From assembly GCA_964016875.1 (NCBI GenBank), contig OZ024737.1:33853683-33917682 (forward strand): a stretch of DNA of 64,000 nt, in the 5' to 3' direction. The position numbers and the translations under genes were made by a program. Of this stretch, positions 9,600-20,142 are shown piece after piece; the first letter of the stretch is position 1, and each line of letters begins with the position of its first letter. Source of the stretch: Fallopia convolvulus (lineage: Eukaryota; Streptophyta; Magnoliopsida; Caryophyllales; Polygonaceae). The notes below the pieces were generated by a model that saw only the letters and a list, made by a program, of their open reading frames with translations, had not been told where the DNA came from and did not search any database.

Positions 9600-10815
9600 A
9601 AGCAAGGTGTGGAACTTTTCAACGAGATTCTCCAACCCCAAGCGGGAAGCGAGGGGTGGGAATTCTTCCAAACGAGATTTTCCAACCCCAAGTGTGAAGC
9701 GAGGGGTGGAATTTTTTTCAAACGAGATTCTCCGACCCCAAGCGGGAAGCGAGGGGTGGAACTTTTCAACGAGTTTCTCCAACCCCAAGCGGGAGCGAGG
9801 GGTGGAATTTTTTTTTTTTCAAACGAGATTCTCCAACCCCAAGCGTGAAGCGAGGGGTGGATTTTTTTTTTTCAAACGAGATTCTCCAACCCCAAGCGGG
9901 AAGCGAGGGGTGGAACTTCTTCCAAACGAGATTCTCCAACCCCAAGCGTGAAGCGAGGGGTGGAATTTTTTTCAAACGAGATTCTCCAACCCCGAGCGGG
10001 AAGCGAGGGGTGGACCTTTTCAACGAGATTCTCCAACCCCAAGCGGGAAGCGAGGGGTGGAACTTCTTCCAAACGAGATTCTCCAACCCCAAGCGTGAAG
10101 CGAGGGGTGGAATTTTTTTCAAACGAGATTCTCCAACCCCAAGCGGGAAGCGAGGGGTGGGAATTCTTCCAAACGAGATTCTCCAACCCCAAGCGTGAAG
10201 CGAGGGGTGGAATTTTTTTCAAACGAGATTCTCCGACCCCAAGCGGGAAGCGAGGGGTGAAACTTTTCAACGAGTTTCTCCAACCCCAAGCGGGAAGCGA
10301 GGGGTGGGAATTCTTCTAAACGAGATTCTCCAACCCCAAGCGTGAAGCGAGGGGTGAAATTTTTTTTCAAACGAGATTCTCCAACCCCAAGCGGGAAGCG
10401 AGGGGTGGAACTTTTCAACGAGATTCTCCAACCCCAAGCGGAAAGCGAGGTGGAACTTCTTCCAAACGAGATTCTCCAACCCCAAGCGTGAAGCGAGGGG
10501 TGGATTTTTTTTTTTTCAAACGAGATTCTCCAACCCCAAGCGGGAAGCGAGGGGTGGAACTTCTTCCAAACGAGATTCTCCAACCCCAAGCGTGAAGCGA
10601 GGGGTGGAATTTTTTTCAAACGAGATTCTCCAACCCCAAGCGGGAAGCGAGGGGTGGGAATTCTTCCAAACGAGATTCTCCAACCCCAAGCGTGAAGCGA
10701 GGGGTGGAATTTTTTTTCAAACGAGATTCTCCAACCCCAAGCGGGAAGCGAGGGGTGGACCTTTTCAACGAGATTCTCCAACCCCAAGCGGGAAGCGAGG
10801 GGTGGAACTTTTCAG
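9600..10815. repeat. Minisatellite, about 24 units of about 50 bp
   Basis: The unit contains AACGAGATTCTCCAACCCC, then AAGCGGGAAGCGAGGGGTGG, then a variable T-run spacer. I count about 24 copies of the GCGAGGGGTGG core between 9649 and 10799, averaging 50 bases apart. Two sub-types alternate (GCGGGAAGC and GCGTGAAGC, with different spacers), which points to amplification of a two-unit block. The many open frames over it on both strands are an effect of the repeat. It lies between the pol end and the accessory gene, where Tat-lineage elements often carry tandem repeats. Confidence 0.9.
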
Positions 10816-10887
10816 GGAGGGAGCGTTTTTAGAGAAGCCTGCAATCCTTTATTTACCAACTGTGAGGAACAACGGGGTTTCGAGTTT

Positions 10888-12154
10888 CTACATGTAATAC
10901 TTTTTGAGTCGCGCGACGTTCCACGTTTTGCTCAGTGTGCGCCCCTCGTCGTCCCTGAGTTTGAAGGCCCCGGGCGTGACTTCTTCTCCGAGGATGTAGG
11001 GTCCTTCCCAGTTAGGGTCCAATTTTCCTCCTTCGGTGCGTCTTAGCACGAGGTTTTCCGTGGCCAAGAGGCGGGGTCTGACCTTCTTGTCGTGGTATAC
11101 GGCAACACGTCGCTTGTATTCTCTAGAGCGCAGGTCCGCTACCTCGCGGATTTCATCTCGGAACTGCAGTTCGACCTTGAGGTTGGCCTCGTTTTCTTTT
11201 TCGTCGAAGTTGTACACCCTTGCTGATGGAATTTGGGTTTCTACGGGAACGAGGGCTTTCGCCCCGTAGGTAAGAGCGAAGGGGGTCTCGCCCGTTGCGC
11301 GGCGCGAGGTCGTGCGATACGTCCAGAGGATGAGTGGGAGTAATTCGGCCCAGCGGCCCTGTGCCATGCCCAGGCGCTTTTTGAGGTTTGTCAAGATGCG
11401 GGCATTAACGTTTTCTACCTGGCCATTGGACTGGGATGAGCCACGGAGGAAAATTTGAGGTCGATGCCCAGCTCAGAGCAGAAAGTCCGAGTTTCTTCAC
11501 AGTCGAATTGGGGGCCATGGTCGATCATGATTGTCATGGGGACACCGAAACAGCAGACGAGGTTCTTCCACAGGAATTAGCAGACCTTTGCCCCGGTGAT
11601 TTTTGCCATTGCCTGTGCTTCGATCCACTTCGTGAAGTAGTCCACGATGACCAAAATGTATTGCACTTGGCCAGCAGCTTTAGGAAAAGGGCCTAAAATG
11701 TCCATTCCCCACATCGCGAATGGGCATGGCGCGTGAATGCTGCGGAGGGGAGCCGTCGGGGTGTGCTGGACGTTCCCGTGTTTCTAGCATCCGACGCATT
11801 TTTGGACGTAAGCTTTTGCGTCTTGTCGGAGAGTGGTCCAGAAGTACCTCCACCCCGGGTGTCCCCCACAAACCCCCCGTGGGCCTCGTAGAGGACGTGG
11901 TCCGTGGCCTCGGGCGGTATGCATAGCAGGTTGGGTTCAGCGTAGCCCCGACGATAAAGCTGGTCGCCGACGACGCAGTAGCGGGCAGCTTGCATTTTTA
12001 ATTTTCTGGCCAACGCGGGGTCCTCTGGGAGGATGCCGCTTTGTATGTACCTCGTCACCGAGGACCTCCAGTCCTCGGTCCTTATGGACATGACCTCGCT
12101 ATCGACGCTTCGTGAGAGCTTTCTCTCCACCATTACGCGATTTCCCACATCCAT
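10888..12154 (-). pseudogene. Ty3/gypsy pol fragment: integrase, 5' truncated and frameshifted
   Basis: Reading leftward from 12154, the frame gives an RNase H-integrase linker and the HHCC zinc-binding region (YEAHGGF near 11890). It then shifts frame before the second Cys pair (KCVGC near 11800, followed by an in-frame TAG). Next, in another frame, comes the catalytic core: WGMDILGPFPKAAGQ supplies the first Asp (about 11700) and a DHGPQF variant of the usual DNGTQF supplies the second (about 11520). The intact end frame, 11394-10888 (168 codons), holds WAELLPLILWTYRTT and the C-terminal NWEGPYIL motif. Gag, protease, RT and RNase H are absent: the frame is cut at 12153, where unrelated duplicated DNA begins. 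The copy cannot make an enzyme. Confidence 0.85.
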
Positions 12155-12860
12155 TGGGTTAGGTCACCAACCCGTTGGGTTGACCCGACCAACCCAATAA
12201 AGTATTATTTGCATTAAAAATTCAATATTTTATTATATATTTTTAATAAAATTATTATTTTATTATTATTTTATATAATATAATATTATTTATTTTAATA
12301 AATATAAAGATAAAGGTTAACAAAATTGACGATCATGACCCGTTGGATCAACCCGAACCCGTACCAAACACATAACAACCCGGTCCATATGAACCCGAAA
12401 ATTTTACAACCCGACGACTTGAGACCCATTTTGACCCGAACCCGATTGACCCAAACCCGACCTGCCCGACCCATTTGACAGGTCTACTTGGAGGTCAAGC
12501 GACTAAATTATACAATATCTAAATACAAATCTACTATATATATAAAAGCAATAAGGTTTGGAGCCTCCACGTTGCGCCACCTCAGCTTTTTCCACGTGTC
12601 GTTTTGAGAATATCCCACATTGGATTTTGCCACATGTCACATTTTCCTTAAGCCATGTCATTATTTTTTTACACATCATATACCATGTCATATTATATTC
12701 TGCCCTATCATTAACATGTCATATTTAACTATAATTAATAAATAATAAATAATTCAAATAAAAAATTACAATGATTACATAAGGCAATTTATCTTAAAAT
12801 CAAGAAGAATTTTAGGCAATTTATGTACAACCACCATATCAAGCCATATCAATATATATA
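12153..12860. repeat. Second copy of MITE end, copia LTR piece and Helitron 5' end
   Basis: This block repeats 3593-4300 at an offset of 8560 with only about three visible differences (for example 3893 G against 12453 C, and 4054 G against 12614 C). It includes the MITE right end (to 12483), the copia LTR piece (about 12490-12529) and the Helitron start TCTACTATATATA (12530). It is fused directly to broken pol on its left, so it is not part of any element's normal structure. Confidence 0.9.
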
Positions 12861-13630
12861 TGATGAAACCTAAGATAACGGCTCCGCTACGAGACAAGAA
12901 ACAAGATTATTATATTTGAGTGCAAACACTTGCTCCTTTATTTATGATTTTTCCGTGGTAGCGAGGTTACAAACCTACGAGGTTGATGTACAACTTTGAG
13001 AATCACACCTAGACCTCCTACAAGGTTCCGAGATCGCACTTAATGTTGCGAGGTCGATTATAGGGCGAGGTAGATTTGAGGATATGATGTAGGGAGTTTT
13101 GTGAGTTTCTGTAGTGAGGTTTTAGGCGTGAGCGAGGTCTCTGCACGACTTTGGGGTCTTTCTGTGGGTTTCTCCTATCTGTAGCGAGGTCTTTTGACGA
13201 TGTTCCTATCACGTCGATCTTTAACAAGCAAGAGGGTTCTTGAGTTCAAGTGGTTTTTCGACCCCTTCTTCCTACGAGGTTCTTCTCTATTTATAGAGAA
13301 TTGGGGAGCCGAGTTTAGGCCAATGTTCGATGTGGGATGCTCGAAATAAGGGTTTTTGATTGGTCCATGAGTGAGGTCACTTGTGATTGGTTTGGGAGTG
13401 AGGTTGCTGGTGATTGGTTCGGGAGTGAGGTCGCTTGTGATTGGTTCGAGCGGGCGGGCGTATTAGTAGAGTCGGTGACGAGGTCGAGACCTCGTCCCGG
13501 GATGTTTGAGAGACCTCGCATCCGTCGGGAGTTTTGTTTTTAAATAACCGAGCATGGACGTGGGTCCCTAATTTGCCTATGGGGGTCCTTCTCGGCCCAC
13601 TTTTTGCTTTTACTGTTTTGGACATCATCA
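12861..13630 (-). repeat. Gypsy right (5') LTR
   Basis: This is the 770-bp partner of 4301-5070, ending CATCATCA and followed by the target duplication ATATA at 13631-13635. Its minus-strand TATA box is at 13288-13295. The sequence just inside it (left of 12861) is duplicated flank rather than a primer-binding site. Confidence 0.8.
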
Positions 13631-13910
13631 ATATATACTTTCCAACTTTTCAATTAATGAACGAATTGGAAAGTATAAAAGAGTATATTTGTTTGATTGA
13701 ATTCATAATTTTTATAATAACAATTATTTGATTTTATATGTGAAATATCTTCTTACTACATATTACGAGTAACAAATTACTCATATTAAATTTTATAGTA
13801 TATTTTTATTTATTAATATCTTTTTATAGTATATCTAAAAAATATCGAGTCATAGTCGTGCATGGCACGACGGGGACAACTAGTATCTCTTAATATTTTA
13901 ATACTCACCC

Positions 13911-14736
13911 TTAGTGGTTGGACCAGGATTTTTCGGAAGGGGGGCGAAAATACTCATTGGATCAGGACTTGTTTGTAAAAATTTAGTCGTGCTATAAATC
14001 TAGCTTAGGAGAGAACAAAGTCGTCTCAACTATTTAGGGGTACGTACATCGGTGCAAATTATAAATCTATAAGATCATACATATATTTAATACAACAATA
14101 AGACACATTATCCATTTTTAATAAAAAAATTCAAATAATATTCTTATTATAATTTTACATTAATTGTCAAATTTGAAACTTATATATAACTTTTCTTATA
14201 GTTTCAAGAGTCCATGTACACATATTTAATATGTATTTCTATTAAGAAATATAAAAATTACTATCACATATATCATTCAAAAGTTCATGTAATACATATA
14301 GCAAATATAATATGATATCTTTTAAATCATACAATTTTGAAATAGTAAAAATATAACTAACTAGTCTTTCTAGTTATGTTCTTTTTAGTTAACAATAATT
14401 ATTTAAATTCGAAAAATAGGTTCATAATTAAATATATAGAATATTTAACAGTAATTTAACTAAATTTTTTTTCTTATTGGTAACAAACAAAAAAAATGAA
14501 AACAATATAAGATTTAAAAGATGGAGAAGATGGGGGGCTACGTGTTGCGTGCCACCTAAATGCTAAATGTACAAAGAAAGGGATTAAAAAATCATGGGGT
14601 TCAACCAATCCAGACTCTCCCGTGTGTTTTAAACTCTTGCCACTTGAGCTATAAGTTTCAAATGGACAATTTTCCTACTAATAAAAATATATAATAAGGG
14701 GGGCGGCCGCCCACCCAAGCCCCCTAGATCCGCCAC
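13911..14736. mobile_element. TIR element (hAT- or MULE-like MITE) inside copia
   Basis: The ends are related inverted sequences: left TAGTGGTTGGACCAGG, and on the other strand from the right GTGGCGGATCTAGG. Flanks read TACTCACCC (13902-13910) and TACTCTCCC (14737-14745), an imperfect 9-bp duplication of the copia LTR/purine-tract junction. The interior is AT-rich with no gene. The GGGCGGCCGCCC block near the right end also occurs at 2915-2930. Confidence 0.55.
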
Positions 14737-14744
14737 TACTCTCC

Positions 14745-15545
14745 CGCAAATTGGAGCATGCAAATCAAGAATGCTCAACTTGCCAAGAAGATACTCAAAC
14801 TGTTGTTTACCAAGCACCTTAATAAAAAGATCAGCGGGCTGGTCGGAAGTACGAATATAACGAGTATTAACACGACCAGCCTGAAACATATGCTTTGTAC
14901 GCTCATGAAAAACTGGACTTGCAACAATGTGAATAGCTGCCTGATTGTCGCACATAAGACGCATGGGAGAGGAGTGTCGAACACCAAGAGAAAGGAGAAA
15001 GGACTAAAGCCAAACCAGCTCATAACAAGCAAATGCCATAGCCCGATACTCATCCTCAACGGAAGACCGTGAAACAGTATCTTGTTTCTTGGTTTTCCAA
15101 GACACCGGAGAACAACCAAGAGTAATGAAGTAACAAGTGATAGAACGCCGAGTGATAGGGCAAGACGCCCAATCAGTCACAATAGGCATTCAACTGAACA
15201 CCACTATGGGAGAACAAAAGAATACTTTGACCAGGATGACCTTTAAGATAATGTAGAACCCGCACAACAGCCTGCCAATGATCAACATGCGGAGACTACA
15301 TAAACGGTGCAAGAGTGTTGACAACCTAACCAATAGCTGGTCGAGTGATTGTGAGATAAATAAGTCGGCCTACAAGCCGATGATACCGCTCAAGATGCTC
15401 ATACAAATCACCAGAGGGCTAAGCAAGATGATGTTCTTGTTCAATGGGAAAAGGACTTGGTTTTCCGGCTAATAAACCAGTCTTAGAAAGAATGTCAATG
15501 GTATGTTTTCGTTGAGATAGAAAAAGACCATAGGGGCTACGGGCC
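14745..15545 (-). pseudogene. Copia RT end and RNase H, degraded
   Basis: Minus-strand frames give RNase H motifs in order: DWASCPITRRS and VSWKTKKQDTVSRSS (15189-15004), then LMCDNQAAIHIV and TSDQPADLFIKVLG (about 14960-14780). Upstream, around 15480-15260, translated pieces (HLERYHRLVGRLIYLTITRP) match the RT C-terminus. Frameshifts and stops separate the pieces. Gag begins just upstream at 15562, so integrase and most of RT have been deleted. Confidence 0.75.
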
Positions 15546-15561
15546 TATGCCAAGAAAATAT

Positions 15562-16479
15562 TTAAGAATCCCAAGATCTTTTTTGGAACCACTCGGGAAA
15601 GCCAATAATCTGAAAACAGCTCTTCTTGTCATGGCCATCACGGCCACAATGAATACAATGCAGAAGGGTCCGATCAACAAAAGCATCAGATGAGTTAGGG
15701 GCTAGAGGCTTAGAGAATCGTCGGGCAGCAAAGGAGACCGAATCAGCCTGATATCTCAATTGTGCACAACAGATTGTACACGTACATTCTTCCTGAATTG
15801 CCAAAGAGTAGACTTGATTGAGATTGGGCAAAGCATCTCTAGCCAAGAGATTGGACCGAATAGTGTCGTATTTGTCGTCGAGTCCCATAAGAAATTGATG
15901 GACTTTCTCGACTTTTCTTTAGTAAAAGTGGCAGATAAATTGCACGTACAATGAACACGCTTACATAGAGGGGTAGGCATAGGTGATGAGTTCCTCCCAA
16001 AGTCGTTTAAGATTACTGTAATAAGCAGAGATATCTCGGTCATTCTGACGACATGAAGAAATGTCGAAATGCAATTGGAGAATGCGAGGGTTATTGCCTA
16101 CATAAAAACGTTCAGTAAGATCGTCCCAAAGCTCTTTAGTCATGTCATATTAAGTAATATGCGAGCGAAGAGAGGGGTAAATCTTTTGTACAATCCAAGC
16201 AACAAGCATAGAGTTTACGCTGTACCAATCTTCGATCTCCACGAGACCCGAAGCAGGTTTGGTGATAGAACCATCTAAAAAAACAATCTTCCGTTTCGCA
16301 CGAAACGAATGACGATTTGCAGTAATCCATTCTCGATAATTGTCGCCCTTAAGAGCAACCGGGTAAACTGTAAGACCCGGATGTTCCAAGGGGTGGAAGT
16401 AATACAATGAAGCATTGTCGAGAATGGGACGAGTACATCTGGAGCCATAATTGGTGGCAGGAGTCTTAGGGTCAGACAT
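15562..16479 (-). pseudogene. Copia gag, degraded
   Basis: The frame starts MSDPKTPATNYG at 16479 and includes a retrotransposon gag N-region with WITANRHSFRAKRKIVFLDG, then LWDDLTERFYVGNNPRI. Near the end is a CCHC zinc knuckle, CIHCGRDGHDKKSC (about 15640). The protein is spread over three frames by indels and stops. The 5' half is repeated at 16599-17037. Confidence 0.75.
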
Positions 16480-17037
16480 GGTTGCACCGAAAGCAAAGAG
16501 AAGATCACAACATCAAAGAACTAGAGGCGACAACAGCCGAAGGGAGACGACGCATAGATTCAATGACAACGGCGAAAAAATGTCTACATAGATCTTTTGT
16601 CATGTCATATTAAGTAATATGCGAGCGAAGAGAGGAATCAATCTTTTGTACAATCCAAGCAACAAGCATAGAGTTTACGCTGTACCAATCTTCGATCTCC
16701 ACGAGACCCGAAGCAGGTTTGGTGATAGAACCATCTAAAAAACAATATTCCGTTTCGCACGAAACGAATGACGATTTGCAGTAAGCCATTCCCGATAATT
16801 GTCGCCCTTAAGAGCAACCGGGTAAATTGTAAGACCCGGATGTTCCAAGGGGTGGAAGTAATACAATGAAGCATTGTCGAGAATGGGACGAGTACATCCG
16901 GAGCCATAATTGGTGGCAGGAGTCTTAGGGTCAGACATGGTTGCACCGAAAGCAAAGAGAAGATCACAACATCAAAGAACTAGAGGCGACAGCAGCCGAA
17001 GGGAGACGACGCATAGATTCAATGACGACGGCGAAAA
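16139..17037 (-). repeat. Tandem duplication of the copia gag 5' region, about 440 bp units
   Basis: Bases 16139-16578 and 16599-17037 match at an offset of about 460, both covering the gag start codon and leader. The second copy has diverged slightly (GAGGGGTAAATC against GAGGAATCAATC). Only the outer copy retains the primer-binding site. Confidence 0.8.
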
Positions 17038-17047
17038 ATAATTGACT

Positions 17048-17061
17048 AGCTCTAGATACCA
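17048..17061 (-). other. Copia primer-binding site
   Basis: The minus strand reads TGGTATCTAGAGCT directly after the LTR end TTTACA. It is close to the TGGTATCAGAGC site complementary to the initiator Met tRNA. Confidence 0.65.
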
Positions 17062-17199
17062 TGTAAATTAGGGCACAAGAGAGATTACGCCCTATGAGAG
17101 TACTATATATATATATAGGGTTACAAGACATGGAGGCCAAGAGACTAAAATATACAATATCTAAATACAAATACCTCTTAATATCTTAATATCTTAATA
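17062..17199 (-). repeat. Copia right (5') LTR, intact
   Basis: The 138-bp LTR runs TGTAAATTAGGG...CTTAATA on the plus strand, followed by target duplication CAAAG. It serves as the undisturbed reference for the insertions in the left LTR. Confidence 0.75.
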
Positions 17200-17204
17200 C
17201 AAAG

Positions 17205-18520
17205 CCCTATTATAAAGGATGATGATTGTTCCATTTGGGAGACTCACCCGCCAGAGTCAGGTGTGCAACCCGGGTCGAACTGGATGTAGCCAAGATGAAG
17301 TTCTAGCGAACCAGTGGGCAACCAAAAAAAAAGGTGTTGATTGTATAATTCAAAATATATACAGAAATTAAAAGTAAATTATATATTAAATTAGAACGAT
17401 AAATTTACCAGTAACATTGATAAGTTAAAAATATATATTTTATCTATATACTCCCCTATTTCTAAAAAAATATTAAAATAATTTAGAAATATACAAATAT
17501 ATTTTCATACAAATCATATAAGATTTATTTTTGTACTAAGAAAGTTAATAGTGTCATACAAACTCTCAAAATAAATATACAAGTTTTTTATTTTAAATCT
17601 TATTGAATAAAATAGAATCTTAAGTATTCTTTTTAATAAAATATCTTTTCTATTATTAAAGATTTTTATCTTCACATTAGATATGATGTTGATTTTAAAA
17701 TAGTGATTTTCTATGAATTGTTCAAACCATTAACAATTTCAACTCCAACCTCACATATTTAGGTTGTTTGTTTGAAGATATTAGATCTATTTTATCTACT
17801 TTTATGAGTTCTAAATTGTCTTATGTTAGTATAACGACGAACATTGTAGCTCATTATACAACCCGCTTAGTGTCTTTAACAAGACAAAATCGTGTATATG
17901 GGTCTGATGTGTCATTATGTGTGTTGACGTTTGTCGAACTTGATATTTGTGGAGTATATTAAAATGAATTATAAAATACTTATGATTTGACTAAAAACAA
18001 TGAATTACATTGTTTTAGATTAAAAATTGGTTGTGTGTGATCAAAATTGTATTTATTTATCAAAAAATCAATATATGGTTGGTGAAAATAAACTTTGAAG
18101 TTAAAGTTTATGATCAATGAAATAATATTATCTCTTTTTTATGACTTTATGTTAATTTACTAATTAAATCAACTATTGGTTATAATCAGACCCCAGATAC
18201 TCCGCGTGTGGGACACTGAACTAGGTCAATGTTGTTGTATTGGTTATAATCAATTTTATAAGAATTTGAATGAATAAGTTTAATTTGTAAAAAAAATAAC
18301 AATTAGATCTCATATACTAGTTAAGTTACAAACTAATACAGTTGAGGGGTAAATTTCATAAATTTATGATTATTTAAAAAGAGGCTAGAATTATTTACAT
18401 GAATATATATGTGTTAGAATTACTCAATTTATGATTAGGCCCATATGTTTCAATCCAAGCCCAAAAAGTAAAGCTCGTATCCTTTTGCCTTTTGCAAAAT
18501 AAAAATAAAAGTAAACAAAA
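17205..18520. other. Intergenic AT-rich DNA with SINE-like remnants
   Basis: No gene is supported. At about 17230-17335 a block with CAACCCGGGTCGAACTGG and an A-run looks tRNA/SINE-derived. At 18185-18245 a block (CAGACCCCAGATACTCCG ... GTTGTTGTATTGG) resembles a decayed SINE 3' end like that at 57590. The rest is AT-rich and featureless. Confidence 0.4.
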
Positions 18521-19242
18521 TCTACCATTATATATAAACGCAATAAGGTTTGGGCTCATTTCCTTGCGTTACCTCATCATTGTCAACATGTCGTTTCGAG
18601 AATGTGTCAGTCGGATTTTCCACGTGTCATCACCATATTAATCCATATATTTTATTTCCAAAACACTGTAAAAATTACAATTTTTGGTTTGATAATATCC
18701 TAAGAAAATCTAAAAGATAATTTTCTTTTTTATTGAAAATACACTTGAAAAATAAAAGAAAGTATAATATCAAAATGGAAAATATATTATAAAAAAATAT
18801 AGGATATAGAATATAATATCTATGGAAAAAAATAAAATAAAATTACAATTTTTGTTGATAATATCCTAACAAAATCTAAAAGATAATTTTCTTTTTCATC
18901 CGATAATACGTTTGAAAAATAAAAGAAAATATAATACCAAAAAAGTAGATATCATTAAAGAAAATCTAAAAGATTATATGATTTCAAATTTTGGAAACAA
19001 ATTTTATCACATTATTAGTTTAAAACTTTATCTTTTGTTACGTTATCATTATTATTATTTTTCACTATATATATCATAATTTTAATTGTAAATTTTGGAA
19101 CCATGATTTATAAAATATGGTTTTTAATATATTATTTTATGAATTAATTATTTTATTTATGATCTAGATATATATCTTATTATTTAAAGACTTCAATATT
19201 TTCATAAACAAGAGAAGTGGTGCGTCCACCCATCCATCGACC

Positions 19243-19368
19243 ATGGCTTTTAGCTCGACATCATTTGCTCCTCCACCTACCAAGCAGTTGTTGAAGCAAT
19301 GGAGCTCCAATCTACAGAAAATAAAAAGAGAGCATGAAGAAGAGAGAAGAGGGTTAGCACTTAATTAG
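19243..19368 (+). CDS. Small open frame in Helitron, possible captured exon (uncertain)
   Basis: A 41-codon frame beginning MAFSSTSFAPPPTKQLLKQ stands in an otherwise very AT-rich Helitron. Its base composition is clearly richer in G/C than the flanks. The second half is charged (KIKREHEEERRG). It could be the first exon of a captured host gene; I do not recognise the protein, and there is no evidence that it is expressed. Confidence 0.25.
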   Translation: MAFSSTSFAPPPTKQLLKQWSSNLQKIKREHEEERRGLALN

Positions 19369-19533
19369 ATAGAATCCATATATGTCGGCACTTTATTGTT
19401 ATGATTGACAAATTTTTTTATAAATATTAAGTTGGATAATTAAATGGTAGTTTAGATTTATATTTTTTTACATTACAATTGGTAGTTTAGATTTTAATTT
19501 TAAAAAGTTGGATAATTATTACTAATATTCTTA

Positions 19534-20142
19534 TCTATACAACTATAAAAGTTGTCTCTCTCAAGTCAAATAAATGCACTACTTTTATGCATTGTTTTTT
19601 ATCAATATTAAAATAAAATAATTATTTGAAAATTTATTTGAAGACATTATATCATATTTACAAATTGACTATTTATCTCCTTTCAAAATTTTGAGATTCT
19701 TCTTTTAGAAAAATATTAATAATAAACACTATGTATGATATAAAACTTATAAATAAATAATATCATTTTTTTTAAAAATGACAAAATATTATTGTTGGCT
19801 ATTCACAATTTCATATACGCGAGAACACCATTAATTTGAATTTGAAAAAAAAAATTATAAAATATAAACCGGCGAAATCGATGGTAGAAGAAATTTTTTA
19901 TATCTTAAACTGCTAGGTAGTGTACACCGATTAAATAATCAAATAGTTTATTTTTGTATGATTTGCAATATTTTATTTTCTTTTAATTGTAAGATTAGTT
20001 ATGATATTTCATAATGCAATTCAATAAACTATAATTAAGTAACTTGCATATGTTATAATTTTCAAAAACCTAGACATTTCAAATAATAACAAACATAAAA
20101 TATAACTTTTGACCCGTTCAACGAGCGGGATTTGCTCTCTAG
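19534..20142 (+). mobile_element. Third, nested Helitron (about 0.6 kb)
   Basis: The 5' end is TCTATACAACTATAAAAG after an A. The 3' end has CCCG-TTCAACGAG-CGGG (20113-20129) and CTAG at 20139-20142 followed by T. The start differs from the outer Helitron, so it is a different family. It is non-autonomous. Confidence 0.6.

Larger units (their letters stand above)
4301..13630 (-). mobile_element. Ty3/gypsy retrotransposon, Tat-like layout, rearranged
   Basis: LTRs are 4301-5070 and 12861-13630, both running TGATGA...TCATCA, with ATATA target duplications at 4296-4300 and 13631-13635. An integrase reading frame on the minus strand and a minus-strand TATA box in the LTR set its orientation. From 5' to 3' on its own strand come the LTR, a foreign duplicated block (12153-12860), truncated pol/integrase (12154-10888), a minisatellite (10810-9600), an antisense gene (9277-6564) and the LTR. 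No primer-binding site, gag, protease or reverse transcriptase remains: the break at 12153 removed them. An antisense gene downstream of pol and tandem repeats before the 3' LTR are known for the plant Tat lineage (for example Grande-type elements); placing this copy there is inference. Confidence 0.75.
3970..13883 (+). mobile_element. Non-autonomous Helitron (about 0.58 kb) split by a gypsy element
   Basis: The 5' end is TCTACTATATATA at 3970. The 3' end is a hairpin TCGTGC-ATG-GCACGA (13856-13870) followed ten bases later by CTAG at 13880-13883. The host base before is A and the one after is T, as Helitrons require, with no target duplication. The intact sister LTR (17150-17190) reads straight through the join, so the empty site can be seen in this window. 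Own sequence is 3970-4300 plus 13636-13883. No helicase is present. The same 5' family occurs at 18521. Confidence 0.85.
3392..17199 (-). mobile_element. Ty1/copia retrotransposon, nested host of other elements
   Basis: The element lies on the minus strand. Its right LTR is at 17062-17199. Its left LTR starts at 3392 and ends at 13903, split by a MITE and a Helitron. CAAAG stands at 3387-3391 and again at 17200-17204, a 5-bp target duplication. Inside the right LTR the minus strand reads TGGTATCTAGAGCT, a primer-binding site of the initiator-Met type. A purine tract (GCGGGAGAG on the minus strand, 14739-14748) originally abutted the left LTR. Coding remains are a gag region, duplicated in part, and the end of RT/RNase H; the integrase and most of RT are gone. 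The LTR ends read TATTAA...TTTACA on the element strand, a TA..CA rather than TG..CA terminus. The element is dead and heavily disrupted. Confidence 0.8.

Noticed and set aside
9600..10820. Many overlapping 70-220-residue frames on both strands
   Set aside because: They are produced by the minisatellite, whose unit is open in several frames; repeated RFPLGVGESRL-type words are not a protein family.
3593..13630. Treating the whole 3593-5070 and 12153-13630 repeat as the LTR pair of the gypsy element
   Set aside because: TG..CA-like ends (TGATGA/TCATCA) and the ATATA duplication define the LTRs as 4301-5070 and 12861-13630; the extra 708 bp is MITE, copia and Helitron flank.
14629..14964. 111-residue frame ending in GGLGGRPPPLLY as a single protein
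   Set aside because: Its first part is copia RNase H, and the tail is read-through into the inserted TIR element.
18521..20142. Pairing the 18521 Helitron start with the CTAG at 20139
   Set aside because: A separate valid start at 19534 explains that end, and the 20710 end has its own hairpin, so nesting is simpler.
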